Source: UBA6912 sp041611095 (GTDB lineage: Bacteria; Actinomycetota; Acidimicrobiia; Spongiisociales; UBA5794). Taken from it: 27,671 bases of DNA. The notes under the pieces are model-generated. The model was not told the DNA's origin, did no database searches, and saw nothing but the letters and a program-made list of their open reading frames with translations. This document shows positions 15,423 through 23,329 of the stretch, in pieces; position 1 is the first letter of the stretch, and the number at the start of each line of letters is the position of its first letter. The translations under genes and the position numbers were made by a program. The stretch is taken from positions 1 to 27,671 of the forward strand of contig JBFINP010000038.1 in NCBI GenBank assembly GCA_041611095.1, given 5' to 3'.

Positions 15423-16087
15423 GTCGGGGGCGGTGTCTTTTCCGGATAGGGGCATCGATCGGCCAGGGGGCACTCGTAACAAAGTGGCCGGCGGGCATCA
15501 CAGACGTCCCGTCCGAACTGGATGAAGCGCATCGAGATGCCGGCCCACGCCCGCCTCGGGTAGAGGGCCTTGAGGTCCCTCTCGATCTTGGCGGGGTCGT
15601 CCTCCGACGTCAGCCCGAGACGCCTGGTCACTCGCCGCACGTGGGTGTCCACGGCGACGGCGGGGTCGCCCCATGCCTCGGCGAGCACCACGCTCGCCGT
15701 CTTGCGACCCACACCGGGCAGGCGGGTCATCGCCTCGAGATCCCGTGGCACTTCCCCGTCGAAGTCGTCCGTGAGCGCGACGGCGAGACCGATGATCGAT
15801 TTGGTCTTCTGCCGGTAGAAGCCGGTGGAGTAGACGATCGCCTCGACCTCCTCCGGGTCGGCCATCGCCAGATCCTCGGGTCGCGGCCACCTCTCGAAGA
15901 GCACCGGCGTCACCCGATTGACGCTGTCGTCCGTGGTTTGGGCCGACAGCACGGTTGCCACCAGCAGCTGCCACGGATCTCGATATGCGAGCGCGGTTCC
16001 GATCTCCGGGTACCGCTTCTTGAGACGGTTCAGCAGAACACTCGCATGCCGCTTCTCGCTGGTGGTCGGTGCAGGCGGTCCGGGCAT
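15419..16087 (-). CDS. nth: endonuclease III
   Basis: Nth (222 residues) is a base-excision-repair DNA glycosylase/AP-lyase for oxidised pyrimidines. Helix-hairpin-helix LPGVGRKTASVVL carries the catalytic Lys129, and VAVDTHVRR carries Asp147. The [4Fe-4S] cluster ligands Cys196, Cys203, Cys206 and Cys212 keep the C-x6-C-x2-C-x5-C spacing. Start chosen at ATG 16087, 8 nt after a -10-like TACCAT (minus strand 16101-16096), which suggests leaderless translation. The longer frame to 16642 overlaps the divergent xpt gene and is excluded. It forms an operon with the MATE gene. Confidence 0.96.
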   Translation of the reverse strand: MPGPPAPTTSEKRHASVLLNRLKKRYPEIGTALAYRDPWQLLVATVLSAQTTDDSVNRVTPVLFERWPRPEDLAMADPEEVEAIVYSTGFYRQKTKSIIGLAVALTDDFDGEVPRDLEAMTRLPGVGRKTASVVLAEAWGDPAVAVDTHVRRVTRRLGLTSEDDPAKIERDLKALYPRRAWAGISMRFIQFGRDVCDARRPLCYECPLADRCPYPEKTPPPT

Positions 16088-16132
16088 GGGGAGCGATGGT
16101 ACCGGTCCTCCGGACGGGCCTACGATGCGCCG
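16088..16132. promoter_or_regulatory. 45-bp divergent promoter region of nth and xpt
   Basis: Minus strand: TACCAT (16101-16096), then 8 nt, then the nth ATG. Plus strand: TACGAT (16121-16126), then 6 nt, then the xpt ATG. Both are TANNNT hexamers positioned for transcription to start at the start codon. There is no room for a purine riboswitch in the gap. Confidence 0.5.
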
Positions 16133-16702
16133 ATGGATCTCCGTACCGCTGTCCTGGAGCGTGCCCGCGTGGAGGGCCCCCTCATCATGGTGGACGAGTT
16201 CCTCAACCATCGGGTCGAACCGGCCGTCGTCCGCGACATCGGCGAGAAGCTGGCCGCCTGGGCTGCTCCGCGCTCTCCGTCGCTGGTACTCACTGCGGAG
16301 GCGTCGGGCATCCCAGTAGCGCTGGCCAGCTCGCTCCAGCTCGACGTCCCGCTCGTGTACGCCAAGAAGTACGTCACCCACGGTGACCGCGCTTCGTACT
16401 CGCGCGAGGTCGTGTCGCCCACCAAGGGAGTCGAGTATCGAGTCGAGGTGTCGAAACGGGTGCTCCCACCCGGATCGCGCGTGGTGATCGTCGACGACAT
16501 CCTCGCTCGGGGGCGCACCGCGGAGTCGCTTGGGGAGATCGTCGAACAGGCCGGTGGCGAGGTCGTCGGTTTCGGGTTTGCGCTCGAGAAGGCCTTCATG
16601 CCAGGGCGGTCCCGCCTGGAGGCCCACGGCTGGCACGTTCATGCCGTCGTCGCGGTCGGTTCCATCGACGGCGGTACGGTGACGCTGCTCGATCCCCTCT
16701 GA
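16133..16702 (+). CDS. xpt: xanthine phosphoribosyltransferase-like enzyme
   Basis: A 189-residue type I PRTase. The PRPP motif is VVIVDDILARGRTA (117-130), with the two adjacent Asp residues. The overall pattern follows Bacillus Xpt: MVDEFLNHRVEP near the N-terminus (19-30), TAEASGIPVA (54-63) matching its TIESSGIAPA, and a C-terminal FALEKAFMPGR matching IVIEKSFQPGR. It would salvage xanthine to XMP using PRPP in the cytosol. An APRT-like or regulatory PurR-like role cannot be fully excluded, but there is no DNA-binding N-terminus. It starts at ATG 16133, probably leaderless. Confidence 0.85.
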   Translation: MDLRTAVLERARVEGPLIMVDEFLNHRVEPAVVRDIGEKLAAWAAPRSPSLVLTAEASGIPVALASSLQLDVPLVYAKKYVTHGDRASYSREVVSPTKGVEYRVEVSKRVLPPGSRVVIVDDILARGRTAESLGEIVEQAGGEVVGFGFALEKAFMPGRSRLEAHGWHVHAVVAVGSIDGGTVTLLDPL

Positions 16703-16732
16703 TCGATCGAAGTCAGCCGTGACCGTGAAGGT

Positions 16733-17173
16733 TCAGCCGAACCACTCGACGATCAAGATGCCGAGCACGATGTAGGCGAAACCACCCACGACCTGCCAGA
16801 ACGCTCGCGGGTTGGCTTCGGGCCGGAGCCCGCGCCGCAGGCGCTCGTGGGGATCGATACGGGCGCGCTTGCCGCGGCGAGCCTCGGGATCGTCGAGATT
16901 CTCGTCGTCGGCGCTGCGGCCCCCGAACATCCTGCCGACCGCTCCCAACGACATGTTCGTGTACCCCCCGCCAGACGCTCCACCGGAGAGGAGAAAGACG
17001 ACCCCGAGCATGAGAACCGAGTAGCCCACCGCCGCGGCGAAGCCTGCCGACGAGAACGCACCGACGACGGCACCCACGGCGGCCGCCACCACGAAGCCCA
17101 CGCCGAACACGGCGAGGTACTCGGGTATCCGCTCTCGAAGCGGCAGCTCGGCATGAGCGGGCTCGGGAACCAT
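16733..17173 (-). CDS. three-helix membrane protein of unknown function
   Basis: A 146-residue protein. A short charged N-terminus (LPLRERIPEYL) is followed by two helices (about 18-40 and 44-64), a glycine-rich loop (SGGASGGGYTNMS), a positively charged cytosolic stretch (about 84-120, many Arg, Asp, Glu) and a last helix (about 124-143). I do not recognise the family. Its good start, clean hydrophobicity pattern and place in a two-gene unit support a real gene. It follows the 97-aa membrane protein by 14 nt and converges with xpt across 30 bp. Confidence 0.7.
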   Translation of the reverse strand: MVPEPAHAELPLRERIPEYLAVFGVGFVVAAAVGAVVGAFSSAGFAAAVGYSVLMLGVVFLLSGGASGGGYTNMSLGAVGRMFGGRSADDENLDDPEARRGKRARIDPHERLRRGLRPEANPRAFWQVVGGFAYIVLGILIVEWFG

Positions 17174-17187
17174 GCCCTATCGGCCCA

Positions 17188-17481
17188 TCACACGGCGCTC
17201 CGATCGGAGGGCCTCGTCGACTGGCGCGATTCCATCCATCGCAACAACCGGACGCAGAGATGGATGAGTGCGAGGATTGCGAAAAGGGCGAGGGCGACGC
17301 CGCCGAAGAGCTCGAAGCCGGCGAAGTACGAGTTCCGGCAACCGTCGACACCTTGCTCGCACAGACCCCAGCCGGTGCCGCCTTCGTGAAGGTCGACGAG
17401 CACGGCGAGCGGCACGAGCGCCACGGCGATGGCGGCAGCGATGAGGATACCGATGATCACTCGGAGCGGGTTCACGGGCAC
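17188..17481 (-). CDS. small two-helix membrane protein
   Basis: A 97-residue protein with helices at about 8-30 and 58-80. The connecting loop (GGTGWGLCEQGVDGCRNSYF) has two Cys that could form a disulfide if external. The C-terminal tail is basic. The start is GTG 17481, or GTG 17475 within the same frame. It is probably co-transcribed with the next membrane gene. Function unknown. Confidence 0.65.
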   Translation of the reverse strand: MPVNPLRVIIGILIAAAIAVALVPLAVLVDLHEGGTGWGLCEQGVDGCRNSYFAGFELFGGVALALFAILALIHLCVRLLRWMESRQSTRPSDRSAV

Positions 17482-17586
17482 CAGGATACCGTCGGGCGGG
17501 GCTTGCCCCTGCGGCTTGGCGGGCGAACCTCGCGACTGCTACGGTGAAATCACACGTTGGTAATTCCTCGCCGACTCGAGATCGAG

Positions 17587-19251
17587 ATGACCGTCGCCGC
17601 AGCCGGCACCCACAGCGTCGGCTATCACGTCGAGAGCTTCACCCCCGAGGAGCGGGCGGTCCTCGGACGCTTCTTCACCAACCTCGAAGGGCCCGTGTTC
17701 GCCATCGTGAATCTCCCCGAGGTCGTCAAGGGCGCGCTCTTCGCCCGGTACAGCCGCAGCCCGAAGTCGGTGCGGCGCCTCTTCCTCGATGAGTTCTACT
17801 CGGCTCCCGAGGTGGGCATCGCCGCCATCGCCGATGAGCTCGGCGACGACGATGCAGGCGTCCGGCTCGGTCGGGCCGAGGATCTGTACGAGCGGGTGTT
17901 CAGCGAGTACGGCGACGACTCGGTCGCTCAGCTCGGCGGAGCGCACCTCTCCTGCGAGCAGGCCTCCAACATCCTCACCAAGGTCCTCGAGCGGGGCAGG
18001 CTCGCCGCCTACCTCGAGCAGAGCACCCGGTACATCTTCTACGACGAGCGCATCGGCGACCGCTACCGCTACATGACACCGCCCGAGATCGCCGGCTCCG
18101 AGCACGCCACCGCGTACCACGAGCTGATGGAGTGGCTCTTCGACACCTACTCCGCGCTCATCGAGCGCATGGTCCCCTACTACGAGACGCTCTACCCGAA
18201 GCAGGAGGGGGACTCCAACTTCATCTGGAAGTCCACGATCCGCGCCAAGGCGTGCGACGACCTGCGCGGGCTGCTTCCGGCGAGCACCCTCTCCAACGTG
18301 GGCATCTTCGCCACCGGCCAGGCCTACGAGATGATGATGCTCCGCATGCGGGCTCACCCGTCGGCGGAGGTGCGCGAGTACGGCGATCTCATGCTCACCG
18401 AGCTCCGCAAGATCATCCCCTCGTTCATGAAGCGAGTCGACGTCCCCGCCAGGGGCGGCGTGTGGAGCGACTACTTCGCGACGATCGCACAGACCATGCA
18501 GCGGCAGGCCGATGCACTCGCCGTCGCCCCCGAGCCGCGGCCCGAGGTCACACTCGTCGACTGGGACCCCGACGGCGAGCTGAAGGTCGCCGCCGCGGCC
18601 TTGTATGCCTACAGCGACCTTCCCGACGACCAGCTCCTGGCCGCGGTCCGTGAGATGCCAGAGGCAGCGAGGGCGGACTTGATACGCTCCTACGTCGGCG
18701 ATCGTTCGAACAGGCGCCACAAGCCGGGGCGGGGGATGGAGCGCATCGACTACCGGTTCGACATCCTGTGCGACTACGGCATCTTTCGCGATCTCCAGCG
18801 CCACCGCCTCCTCACGATCGACTGGCAGCGTCTTGGCCCCGCCCACGGCTACATCACCCCCGAGTCGATCGTGGACATCGGGGCACGGGACCTGTGGGAG
18901 GAGGCCATGGAGCGAACGGCGTCGCTGCACGCAGGTATCGCCGCCGAGATCGGCGACGATGTCGCTCAATACGTCGTTCCGTTCGCCTACAGGATCCGCT
19001 TCTTCTTCCAGCTCAACGCGCGCGAGGCGTTCCACCTCTTGGAGCTGCGGTCCGGGCAGGGCGGGCACCCGGACTATCGCCGCGTGGCCCAGCAGATGCA
19101 TCGGCTCATCCGTGACGAGGCAGGGCACCGGCTCATCGCCGACGCCATGACGTACGTGGACCACGCCGACTACGACCTGGCGCGCCTCGAGGGCGAGCGA
19201 CGCGCCGCAGCGAAGCGGGCCGCGCTGGGGATCGCCGACCCCACCGACTGA
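17587..19251 (+). CDS. tandem ThyX-like protein (flavin-dependent thymidylate synthase family)
   Basis: A 554-residue protein with two ThyX-like halves; ordinary ThyX has about 220-250 residues. Half 1 (about 40-270) has ARYSRSPKSVRRLFLDEF, EYGDDSVAQLGGAHL, a signature region RGRLAAYLEQSTRY (136-149) and a ThyX-type tail LRGLLPASTLSNVG...MRAHPSAEVREY. The ThyX signature RHRxxSxNxxSxRY is changed to RGR, with Ala and Leu replacing the first Ser and Asn. Half 2 (about 372-540) keeps RHR (405-407), but RHRLLTIDWQRL lacks the SxRY end; its tail NAREAFHLLELRSGQGGHPDYRRVAQ fits ThyX. FAD binding is likely; whether it makes dTMP is uncertain. Start ATG 17587; a TTG at 17557 is possible. A -10-like TACGGT lies at 17540. 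Confidence 0.85.
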   Translation: MTVAAAGTHSVGYHVESFTPEERAVLGRFFTNLEGPVFAIVNLPEVVKGALFARYSRSPKSVRRLFLDEFYSAPEVGIAAIADELGDDDAGVRLGRAEDLYERVFSEYGDDSVAQLGGAHLSCEQASNILTKVLERGRLAAYLEQSTRYIFYDERIGDRYRYMTPPEIAGSEHATAYHELMEWLFDTYSALIERMVPYYETLYPKQEGDSNFIWKSTIRAKACDDLRGLLPASTLSNVGIFATGQAYEMMMLRMRAHPSAEVREYGDLMLTELRKIIPSFMKRVDVPARGGVWSDYFATIAQTMQRQADALAVAPEPRPEVTLVDWDPDGELKVAAAALYAYSDLPDDQLLAAVREMPEAARADLIRSYVGDRSNRRHKPGRGMERIDYRFDILCDYGIFRDLQRHRLLTIDWQRLGPAHGYITPESIVDIGARDLWEEAMERTASLHAGIAAEIGDDVAQYVVPFAYRIRFFFQLNAREAFHLLELRSGQGGHPDYRRVAQQMHRLIRDEAGHRLIADAMTYVDHADYDLARLEGERRAAAKRAALGIADPTD

Positions 19252-19257
19252 CGCCGC

Positions 19258-19320
19258 GGGTCAGTCCGTCGGGGTCAGGCCATCCGGGTCAAGCCATCTA
19301 GGTCAGGTCATCTAGGTCAG
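19258..19320. repeat. 14-bp tandem repeat, four and a half copies
   Basis: Units start at 19258, 19272, 19286, 19300 and 19314 (partial), with consensus GGGTCAGGCCATCY. The array fills the gap between the ThyX-like gene and the convergent 69-aa gene, whose stop codon lies in the last unit. The period is not a multiple of three. Confidence 0.85.
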
Positions 19321-19526
19321 CCCAGCGGGATGCGCAGGACGAGGTGGCCGTCCTCGACGGACCAGCTTGCGCTCCCTACGAGCGAGTAGTCCAGGTAGTC
19401 GAGCTCCATCGACTCGATGAATGTACGCCGCGCCTCCCCTTCGAGCGGCGGAACACCCCGCTCCTTCACGGCATCGGCCCGGTCGCGAAACCGGTGCAAG
19501 AACTCGTCGACGTCCAGCTGAGCCAC
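19317..19526 (-). CDS. small acidic protein of unknown function (69 aa)
   Basis: GTG start at 19526 after GGAGGAGG (4 nt spacing). The protein begins VAQLDVDEFLHRFRDRADAV, then has an FIESMELDYLDYSLVG segment and ends in a beta-like SASWSVEDGHLVLRIPLG. It looks like one helix followed by a small sheet, cytosolic. I do not recognise the family. It diverges from the twin ATPase genes, so a related role is possible (inference). The much longer open frame on this strand runs through the ATPase gene and is not real. Confidence 0.6.
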   Translation of the reverse strand: MAQLDVDEFLHRFRDRADAVKERGVPPLEGEARRTFIESMELDYLDYSLVGSASWSVEDGHLVLRIPLG

Positions 19527-19584
19527 ACAACCTCCTCCGGTACCGAGACGCCAGCGTAACGGACGACCTGCTCTGGGACGGGGG

Positions 19585-19598
19585 TAGCCTGCTGCGTC
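19585..19598 (+). promoter_or_regulatory. -10 element for leaderless ATPase-pair transcript
   Basis: TAGCCT (19585-19590) lies 8 nt before GTG 19599. No SD lies between them. Same layout as at nth, xpt and the cytochrome gene. Confidence 0.4.
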
Positions 19599-20456
19599 GT
19601 GGTCACTCGTCGGTTGCTCCTCGTCTCCGGCAAAGGCGGCGTCGGCAAGTCGGCCGTCGCAGCGTCGCTGGCGATGGCCGCGGCGCGGCGGGGCGCCAGG
19701 GTGCTGCTGCTCGGCATGGTCGATGCGCTCGGGGTCGCCGTCCACCTCGGGCTCGACGAGCTGGGGCCACTTCCCCGGCCGACGGCGGTGGGCGTGCAGG
19801 CGGCCTTCGTCGATCGGACGTTTGCCCTCGACGAGTACCTCAAGCTGCAGCTCCGCGTACCGAAGTACGCCCCCACCAAGCAGCTGAGCAAGGCTCTGAG
19901 CGTGCTCGGCGAGACGGCTCCGGGCATCCGCGAGATCATCTCGATGGGCAAACCAATCTTCGAGGCACAGACCCGGGCTTGGGACACGGTCATCGTGGAT
20001 GCGCCGCCCATCGGCCAGCTCATCTCCTACCTGCGGGCGCCGATAACCGTCGAACGCATCGTCCCCACCGGGATCGTGCAGCGTCAGGCGCGGTCCATGC
20101 GGCGCTTCCTCGCCAACCCGGATCGATGCGGCCTCGTCCTCGTCACGATGCCGGAGGAGCTCCCGATAACGGAGACGGTGGAGGCGCTCCGGCAGCTCTC
20201 CGACGAGCCGCTCATAGATCTCGCCATGGTGGTCGCCAACCGCGTCCTGGATCCTCTCGACGTCGCCCCGAAGGTCGTCGCGAGCCTGCCAAACGGACCC
20301 ATGCGCGAGGCGGCGTCGCTCCACCAGACGCTGCAGGCGAACCAGACGTTCTGGCTCGATTCACTGGGAGAGGCGGTGCACCTCCCGCACCTGTTCGGAC
20401 TCCTCACCCCCGGCGAGGTCGCCGCCCGGCTCACCGACATATGGGAGGACCTGTGA
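19599..20456 (+). CDS. ArsA/Get3-family ATPase, first of a pair
   Basis: A 285-residue P-loop NTPase of the SIMIBI ArsA/Get3 group. The Walker A GKGGVGKSA (11-19) has the deviant second lysine near the start that reaches across the dimer. VIVDAPP is the Walker B/switch II region, and AMVVANRVLD gives the base-recognition Asn. The switch-I DPA motif seen in the partner is replaced by MVDALGVAVHLG, so this copy may be less active or regulatory. No CxxC zinc site. Actinobacteria carry a comparable adjacent pair (Rv3679-Rv3680 in M. tuberculosis), which gives context but not a proven role here. The stop overlaps the next gene by 4 nt. Confidence 0.85.
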   Translation: MVTRRLLLVSGKGGVGKSAVAASLAMAAARRGARVLLLGMVDALGVAVHLGLDELGPLPRPTAVGVQAAFVDRTFALDEYLKLQLRVPKYAPTKQLSKALSVLGETAPGIREIISMGKPIFEAQTRAWDTVIVDAPPIGQLISYLRAPITVERIVPTGIVQRQARSMRRFLANPDRCGLVLVTMPEELPITETVEALRQLSDEPLIDLAMVVANRVLDPLDVAPKVVASLPNGPMREAASLHQTLQANQTFWLDSLGEAVHLPHLFGLLTPGEVAARLTDIWEDL

Positions 20457-21508
20457 CCGGCGCCTCCGTGATCCTCGTGACCGGCGCCGGCGGAGTGGGT
20501 AAGACCACGATCGCAGCGGCCGCAGGCGTGAGTGCGGCTCGGGCCGGCGTTCGGACGCTGGTCATGACCGTCGACCCGGCGCGCCGGCTCGCGGACGCGC
20601 TGGGTGTGGGGCTCGGCAACCGCCCGAGTGAGGTCGACCACGAGAAGAACCTGTGGGCGGCGATGCTCGATATCACGGCATCGTGGGAGGCCATCGTGGC
20701 GCGTCACGCCGAACCCGAGGTGGGTGACCGACTGCTCGAGAATCCCTTCTTCCGGGCCATCGCCGACCGATTCCCTGCGGCTCAGGCCTATGCCGCCGGG
20801 GAGCAGATGGCCGAGTTCGTCGACAGCGGCATGTGGGACCTGGTCATCGTCGACACCCCGCCGGCAGCCGGTGGCGTCGATTTCCTCGTTGCACCCGGAC
20901 GCACCATCGACCTGGTGGGCGGGAAGCTGCTCCGCTGGCTCACTGGCGCCCAGCTGCCGGGCCGCCGCGCCCTGTATCGCGTCACCGCACGCCCGGTGCT
21001 TCGGCTTGCCGACGCCGTGCTCGGCGGGCCGCTCCTCGAGGAGGTTGCCGAGTTCCTCCTCGACCTGCGGACCCTCTACGACGGCATGGCGGCGCGAGCC
21101 AAGGGTGTCGAGCGCTACCTGCGTGCGGCGACGACCGTGGTCGTCACCAACGCCTCGCCGACGCCGATGCGCGAGGCGCGCCGCTTCTTCGAGGAACTCC
21201 CCGCCGAGGAGATCGTGCCGGCCGCTGTGATCTTCAATCGAGACCTACCTCACGAGTGGGAGCACTTGGAGGAGGTCGCCGACAACAGCACCGAACTCGA
21301 TCGCCAGACTTGGGCGGCACTACGCGACAACCTCCTCCGCTGGGCAGCCGAGGCTCGCCGCACCGCCGATGCCCGCACCGAGTTCGCTGCGAGGTACGAA
21401 GCGGCCCTGGCCTCGGTGCCGTGGATGTCGCAGCCGCCCACCGATACGAACGCACTCGCCGAGCTCGTCGACAGATCGCAAGGCCTGCGCAAGGCGCTGT
21501 TCGGCTGA
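20453..21508 (+). CDS. ArsA/Get3-family ATPase, second of a pair
   Basis: A 351-residue partner of the preceding ATPase. Its Walker A is GAGGVGKTT (11-19), where the deviant first lysine is replaced by Ala. It keeps switch I VDPARRLADALG, a VIVDTPPAAGG switch II and VVVTNASPTPMREAR. The two proteins are complementary: one has the trans-acting lysine, the other has the intact switch I, which suggests a heterodimer (inference). No arsenite-binding cysteine triad is visible, so arsenite transport is unlikely. Start chosen at GTG 20453 (GTGA overlap). An upstream open frame of 344 codons in the same phase is an artefact running through the first ATPase gene. Confidence 0.87.
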   Translation: MTGASVILVTGAGGVGKTTIAAAAGVSAARAGVRTLVMTVDPARRLADALGVGLGNRPSEVDHEKNLWAAMLDITASWEAIVARHAEPEVGDRLLENPFFRAIADRFPAAQAYAAGEQMAEFVDSGMWDLVIVDTPPAAGGVDFLVAPGRTIDLVGGKLLRWLTGAQLPGRRALYRVTARPVLRLADAVLGGPLLEEVAEFLLDLRTLYDGMAARAKGVERYLRAATTVVVTNASPTPMREARRFFEELPAEEIVPAAVIFNRDLPHEWEHLEEVADNSTELDRQTWAALRDNLLRWAAEARRTADARTEFAARYEAALASVPWMSQPPTDTNALAELVDRSQGLRKALFG

Positions 21509-21531
21509 GCTTCCGGTGCTCGTGCGGAGTC

Positions 21532-21554
21532 GGGAGCCGCTCCCAGTGGCTCCC
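21532..21554 (+). terminator. hairpin after the ATPase pair
   Basis: GGGAGCC (21532-21538) and GGCTCCC (21548-21554) pair over 7 bp around a 9-nt loop, 23 nt after the ATPase stop. No T-tract follows, so this is at most a weak or factor-assisted terminator. Confidence 0.4.
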
Positions 21555-21578
21555 AAGTAGTTGCCAAGCGGCCCCGCT

Positions 21579-21590
21579 CATACTCGGCCG
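21579..21590 (+). promoter_or_regulatory. -10-like element for the ABC exporter genes
   Basis: CATACT (21579-21584) lies 6 nt before an ATG at 21591 and about 33 nt before the SD-supported ATG at 21618. The transcript would begin near 21591. Confidence 0.35.
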
Positions 21591-21617
21591 ATGTCCCCGC
21601 CGACGGACGGAGGAGCG

Positions 21618-22583
21618 ATGGCCGTCGTGAACTTGCCGGAGATCACCGAACCGCGGATGGCGGCGCCGGTGGCGCCCATTCGCGTCCACCACCTCACGAA
21701 GAGGTACGGCACGAAGCACGCCGTCGACGATCTCTCCTTCGACATATCCCCTGGTTGCGTCACCGGGTTCCTGGGTCCGAACGGTGCGGGCAAGACGACA
21801 ACCCTGAGAGTCATCGTGGGACTCGCCCGAGCGACAGCAGGGGAGGCCGAGGTGTTCGGACGGCCCTTTGCGGAGCTCGACCGGCCGGCCGCGACGGTGG
21901 GGGTGTTGCTCGACGCCGCCACCTTTCACCCGCGGCGCACTGCGCGCAACCACCTGCGTTGGCAAGCTGCGACCGCCGGAGTCGACAGGTCGCGCATCGA
22001 TCGCTCGCTGGAAGACGTCGAGTTGGCGGCCGATGCAGACCGGCGGGTGGGCGAATTCTCGCTCGGGATGCGGCAGCGGCTCGGGCTCGCCGGAGCCATG
22101 CTCGCCGACCCGGAGCTGCTCGTGCTCGACGAGCCCGCCAACGGTCTCGATCCCGCCGGGATCCGCTGGCTACGCCTCTTCCTCAGAGACTTCGCCGCCA
22201 GGGGTGGCACGGTCTTCGTGTCGAGCCACCTGCTCGCAGAGGTCGCCCAGCTTGCGGACGAGGTCGTCGTCATCGATCACGGGCGGCTGATCACCCATAC
22301 GTCGGTCGACCGCCTCACCGAGGGATCGGTCGCCACGGCACGCGTGCGGACGCCGCGACCCGAGCTGCTGATCCCCCTCCTCGAGCGCGATGGAGCGGAG
22401 GTACGGGCGGTCCCCGACGGAGACCTACTCGAGGTCCGCGGCATGGGACCGGCGGAGGTCGGCGACCTCGCCGCAGAGGCAGGCATCGCGCTCCACGCAC
22501 TGGGACGCGGCACACATTCGCTCGAAGAGATCTTCTTCGAGCTGACCGAGGAGGAGCCTCATGTCGGCGCTGCTGAGGGCTGA
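21618..22583 (+). CDS. ABC exporter ATP-binding protein
   Basis: A 321-residue ATPase of the ABC-2/DrrA-type export group. From the chosen start it has IRVHHLTKRYG, Walker A GPNGAGKTT, a signature written FSLGMRQRL instead of LSGGQ, Walker B LLVLDEPANGLDPAG, and the H-loop SSHLL. A C-terminal domain of about 90 residues ends SLEEIFFELTEEE, typical of this group. Start ATG 21618 is preceded by GGAGGAG; an in-frame ATG at 21591 could serve if the message is leaderless. It overlaps the permease gene by 23 nt, so the two form one transporter. Substrate unknown. Confidence 0.92.
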   Translation: MAVVNLPEITEPRMAAPVAPIRVHHLTKRYGTKHAVDDLSFDISPGCVTGFLGPNGAGKTTTLRVIVGLARATAGEAEVFGRPFAELDRPAATVGVLLDAATFHPRRTARNHLRWQAATAGVDRSRIDRSLEDVELAADADRRVGEFSLGMRQRLGLAGAMLADPELLVLDEPANGLDPAGIRWLRLFLRDFAARGGTVFVSSHLLAEVAQLADEVVVIDHGRLITHTSVDRLTEGSVATARVRTPRPELLIPLLERDGAEVRAVPDGDLLEVRGMGPAEVGDLAAEAGIALHALGRGTHSLEEIFFELTEEEPHVGAAEG

Positions 22584-23307
22584 GCTGATCAAGCTGATGA
22601 CGGTGCGTGGAACGCTCGGCCTGCTCTTCGGGGCCGTGGCGGTCGCCCTGATCGGGGCCGTGTCGACCATCGGCAGCGGAGAGCCCGAGGGGCTGGCTGT
22701 ACCCCTGGGCGATCAGCAGTTCTTCGTCCTCGCGTCGGTCAACCTCGCCCTCTTCGCCCTCATCCTCGGCATCAAGATGTTCACGGACGAGTTCCGCCAT
22801 GGCTCCATCATCCCCACCATGGTGCTCGAGCCCGATCGGAGCCGGGTCCTTCTCGCCAAGGCGGTCGTCGGCGCACTCGCCGGCGGGATCCTGGTGCTCA
22901 TCGCCCAGGCCACGACACTCGTGGTGGCCCACTTGTTGATCGGTGCCCGCGGCGTCGACCCGAGCTGGACGGCAAGCGACGCCGTCGCCGCAGGAGGTCT
23001 CGTCGCCGCCGGGGCGTTGTGGGCCGTGATCGGGGTCGGTGTCGGCGCCGTGGTACGCCACCAGGTGGCCGCAATCGTCGGTGGAGTGGTCTGGATCGTC
23101 ATCATCGAGAACATCGGCACCGGTTTCCTCGGCGATGCAGCGCGCTTCTTCCCCGGCCAGGCGGCGCACGCCCTCGCCCGGGTCACCGGCTTCGGCGACG
23201 TGCTCCTTGCCCCTGCAATCGGCGGCCTCCTGTTCGTGGGGTATGCGGTGCTGCTGACCGTGATCGGCACCCAGGCGCTCGTCCGGCGCGACATCGCCGT
23301 GGCCTGA
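22561..23307 (+). CDS. ABC-2 type permease
   Basis: A 248-residue membrane partner of the preceding ATPase with about six helices. It starts MSALLRAELIKLMTVRGT, the cytosolic coupling-helix start common to ABC-2 permeases, and has FTDEFRHGSIIPTMVLEPDR between helices 2 and 3, the usual loop of this family. The ATG lies inside the end of the ATPase gene and follows a GAGGAGC segment that acts as SD. It converges with the HNH gene across 22 bp. Confidence 0.9.
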   Translation: MSALLRAELIKLMTVRGTLGLLFGAVAVALIGAVSTIGSGEPEGLAVPLGDQQFFVLASVNLALFALILGIKMFTDEFRHGSIIPTMVLEPDRSRVLLAKAVVGALAGGILVLIAQATTLVVAHLLIGARGVDPSWTASDAVAAGGLVAAGALWAVIGVGVGAVVRHQVAAIVGGVVWIVIIENIGTGFLGDAARFFPGQAAHALARVTGFGDVLLAPAIGGLLFVGYAVLLTVIGTQALVRRDIAVA

Positions 23308-23329
23308 GCGCGGCACCTCCGAGTTCGGA

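Noticed and set aside
16088..16132. purine riboswitch upstream of xpt
   Set aside because: The gap is only 45 bp and the probable transcript starts at the ATG.
17539..19164. 541-codon open frame on the minus strand
   Set aside because: It lies opposite the ThyX-like gene, is a product of GC-rich codon bias, and shows no family motifs.
19421..20324. long upstream extension of the 69-aa minus-strand gene
   Set aside because: Antisense to the first ATPase gene; the SD-supported GTG at 19526 explains the real gene.
19421..20452. N-terminal extension of the second ATPase by 344 codons
   Set aside because: It runs through the first ATPase gene in another frame; the GTGA overlap start at 20453 fits the family.
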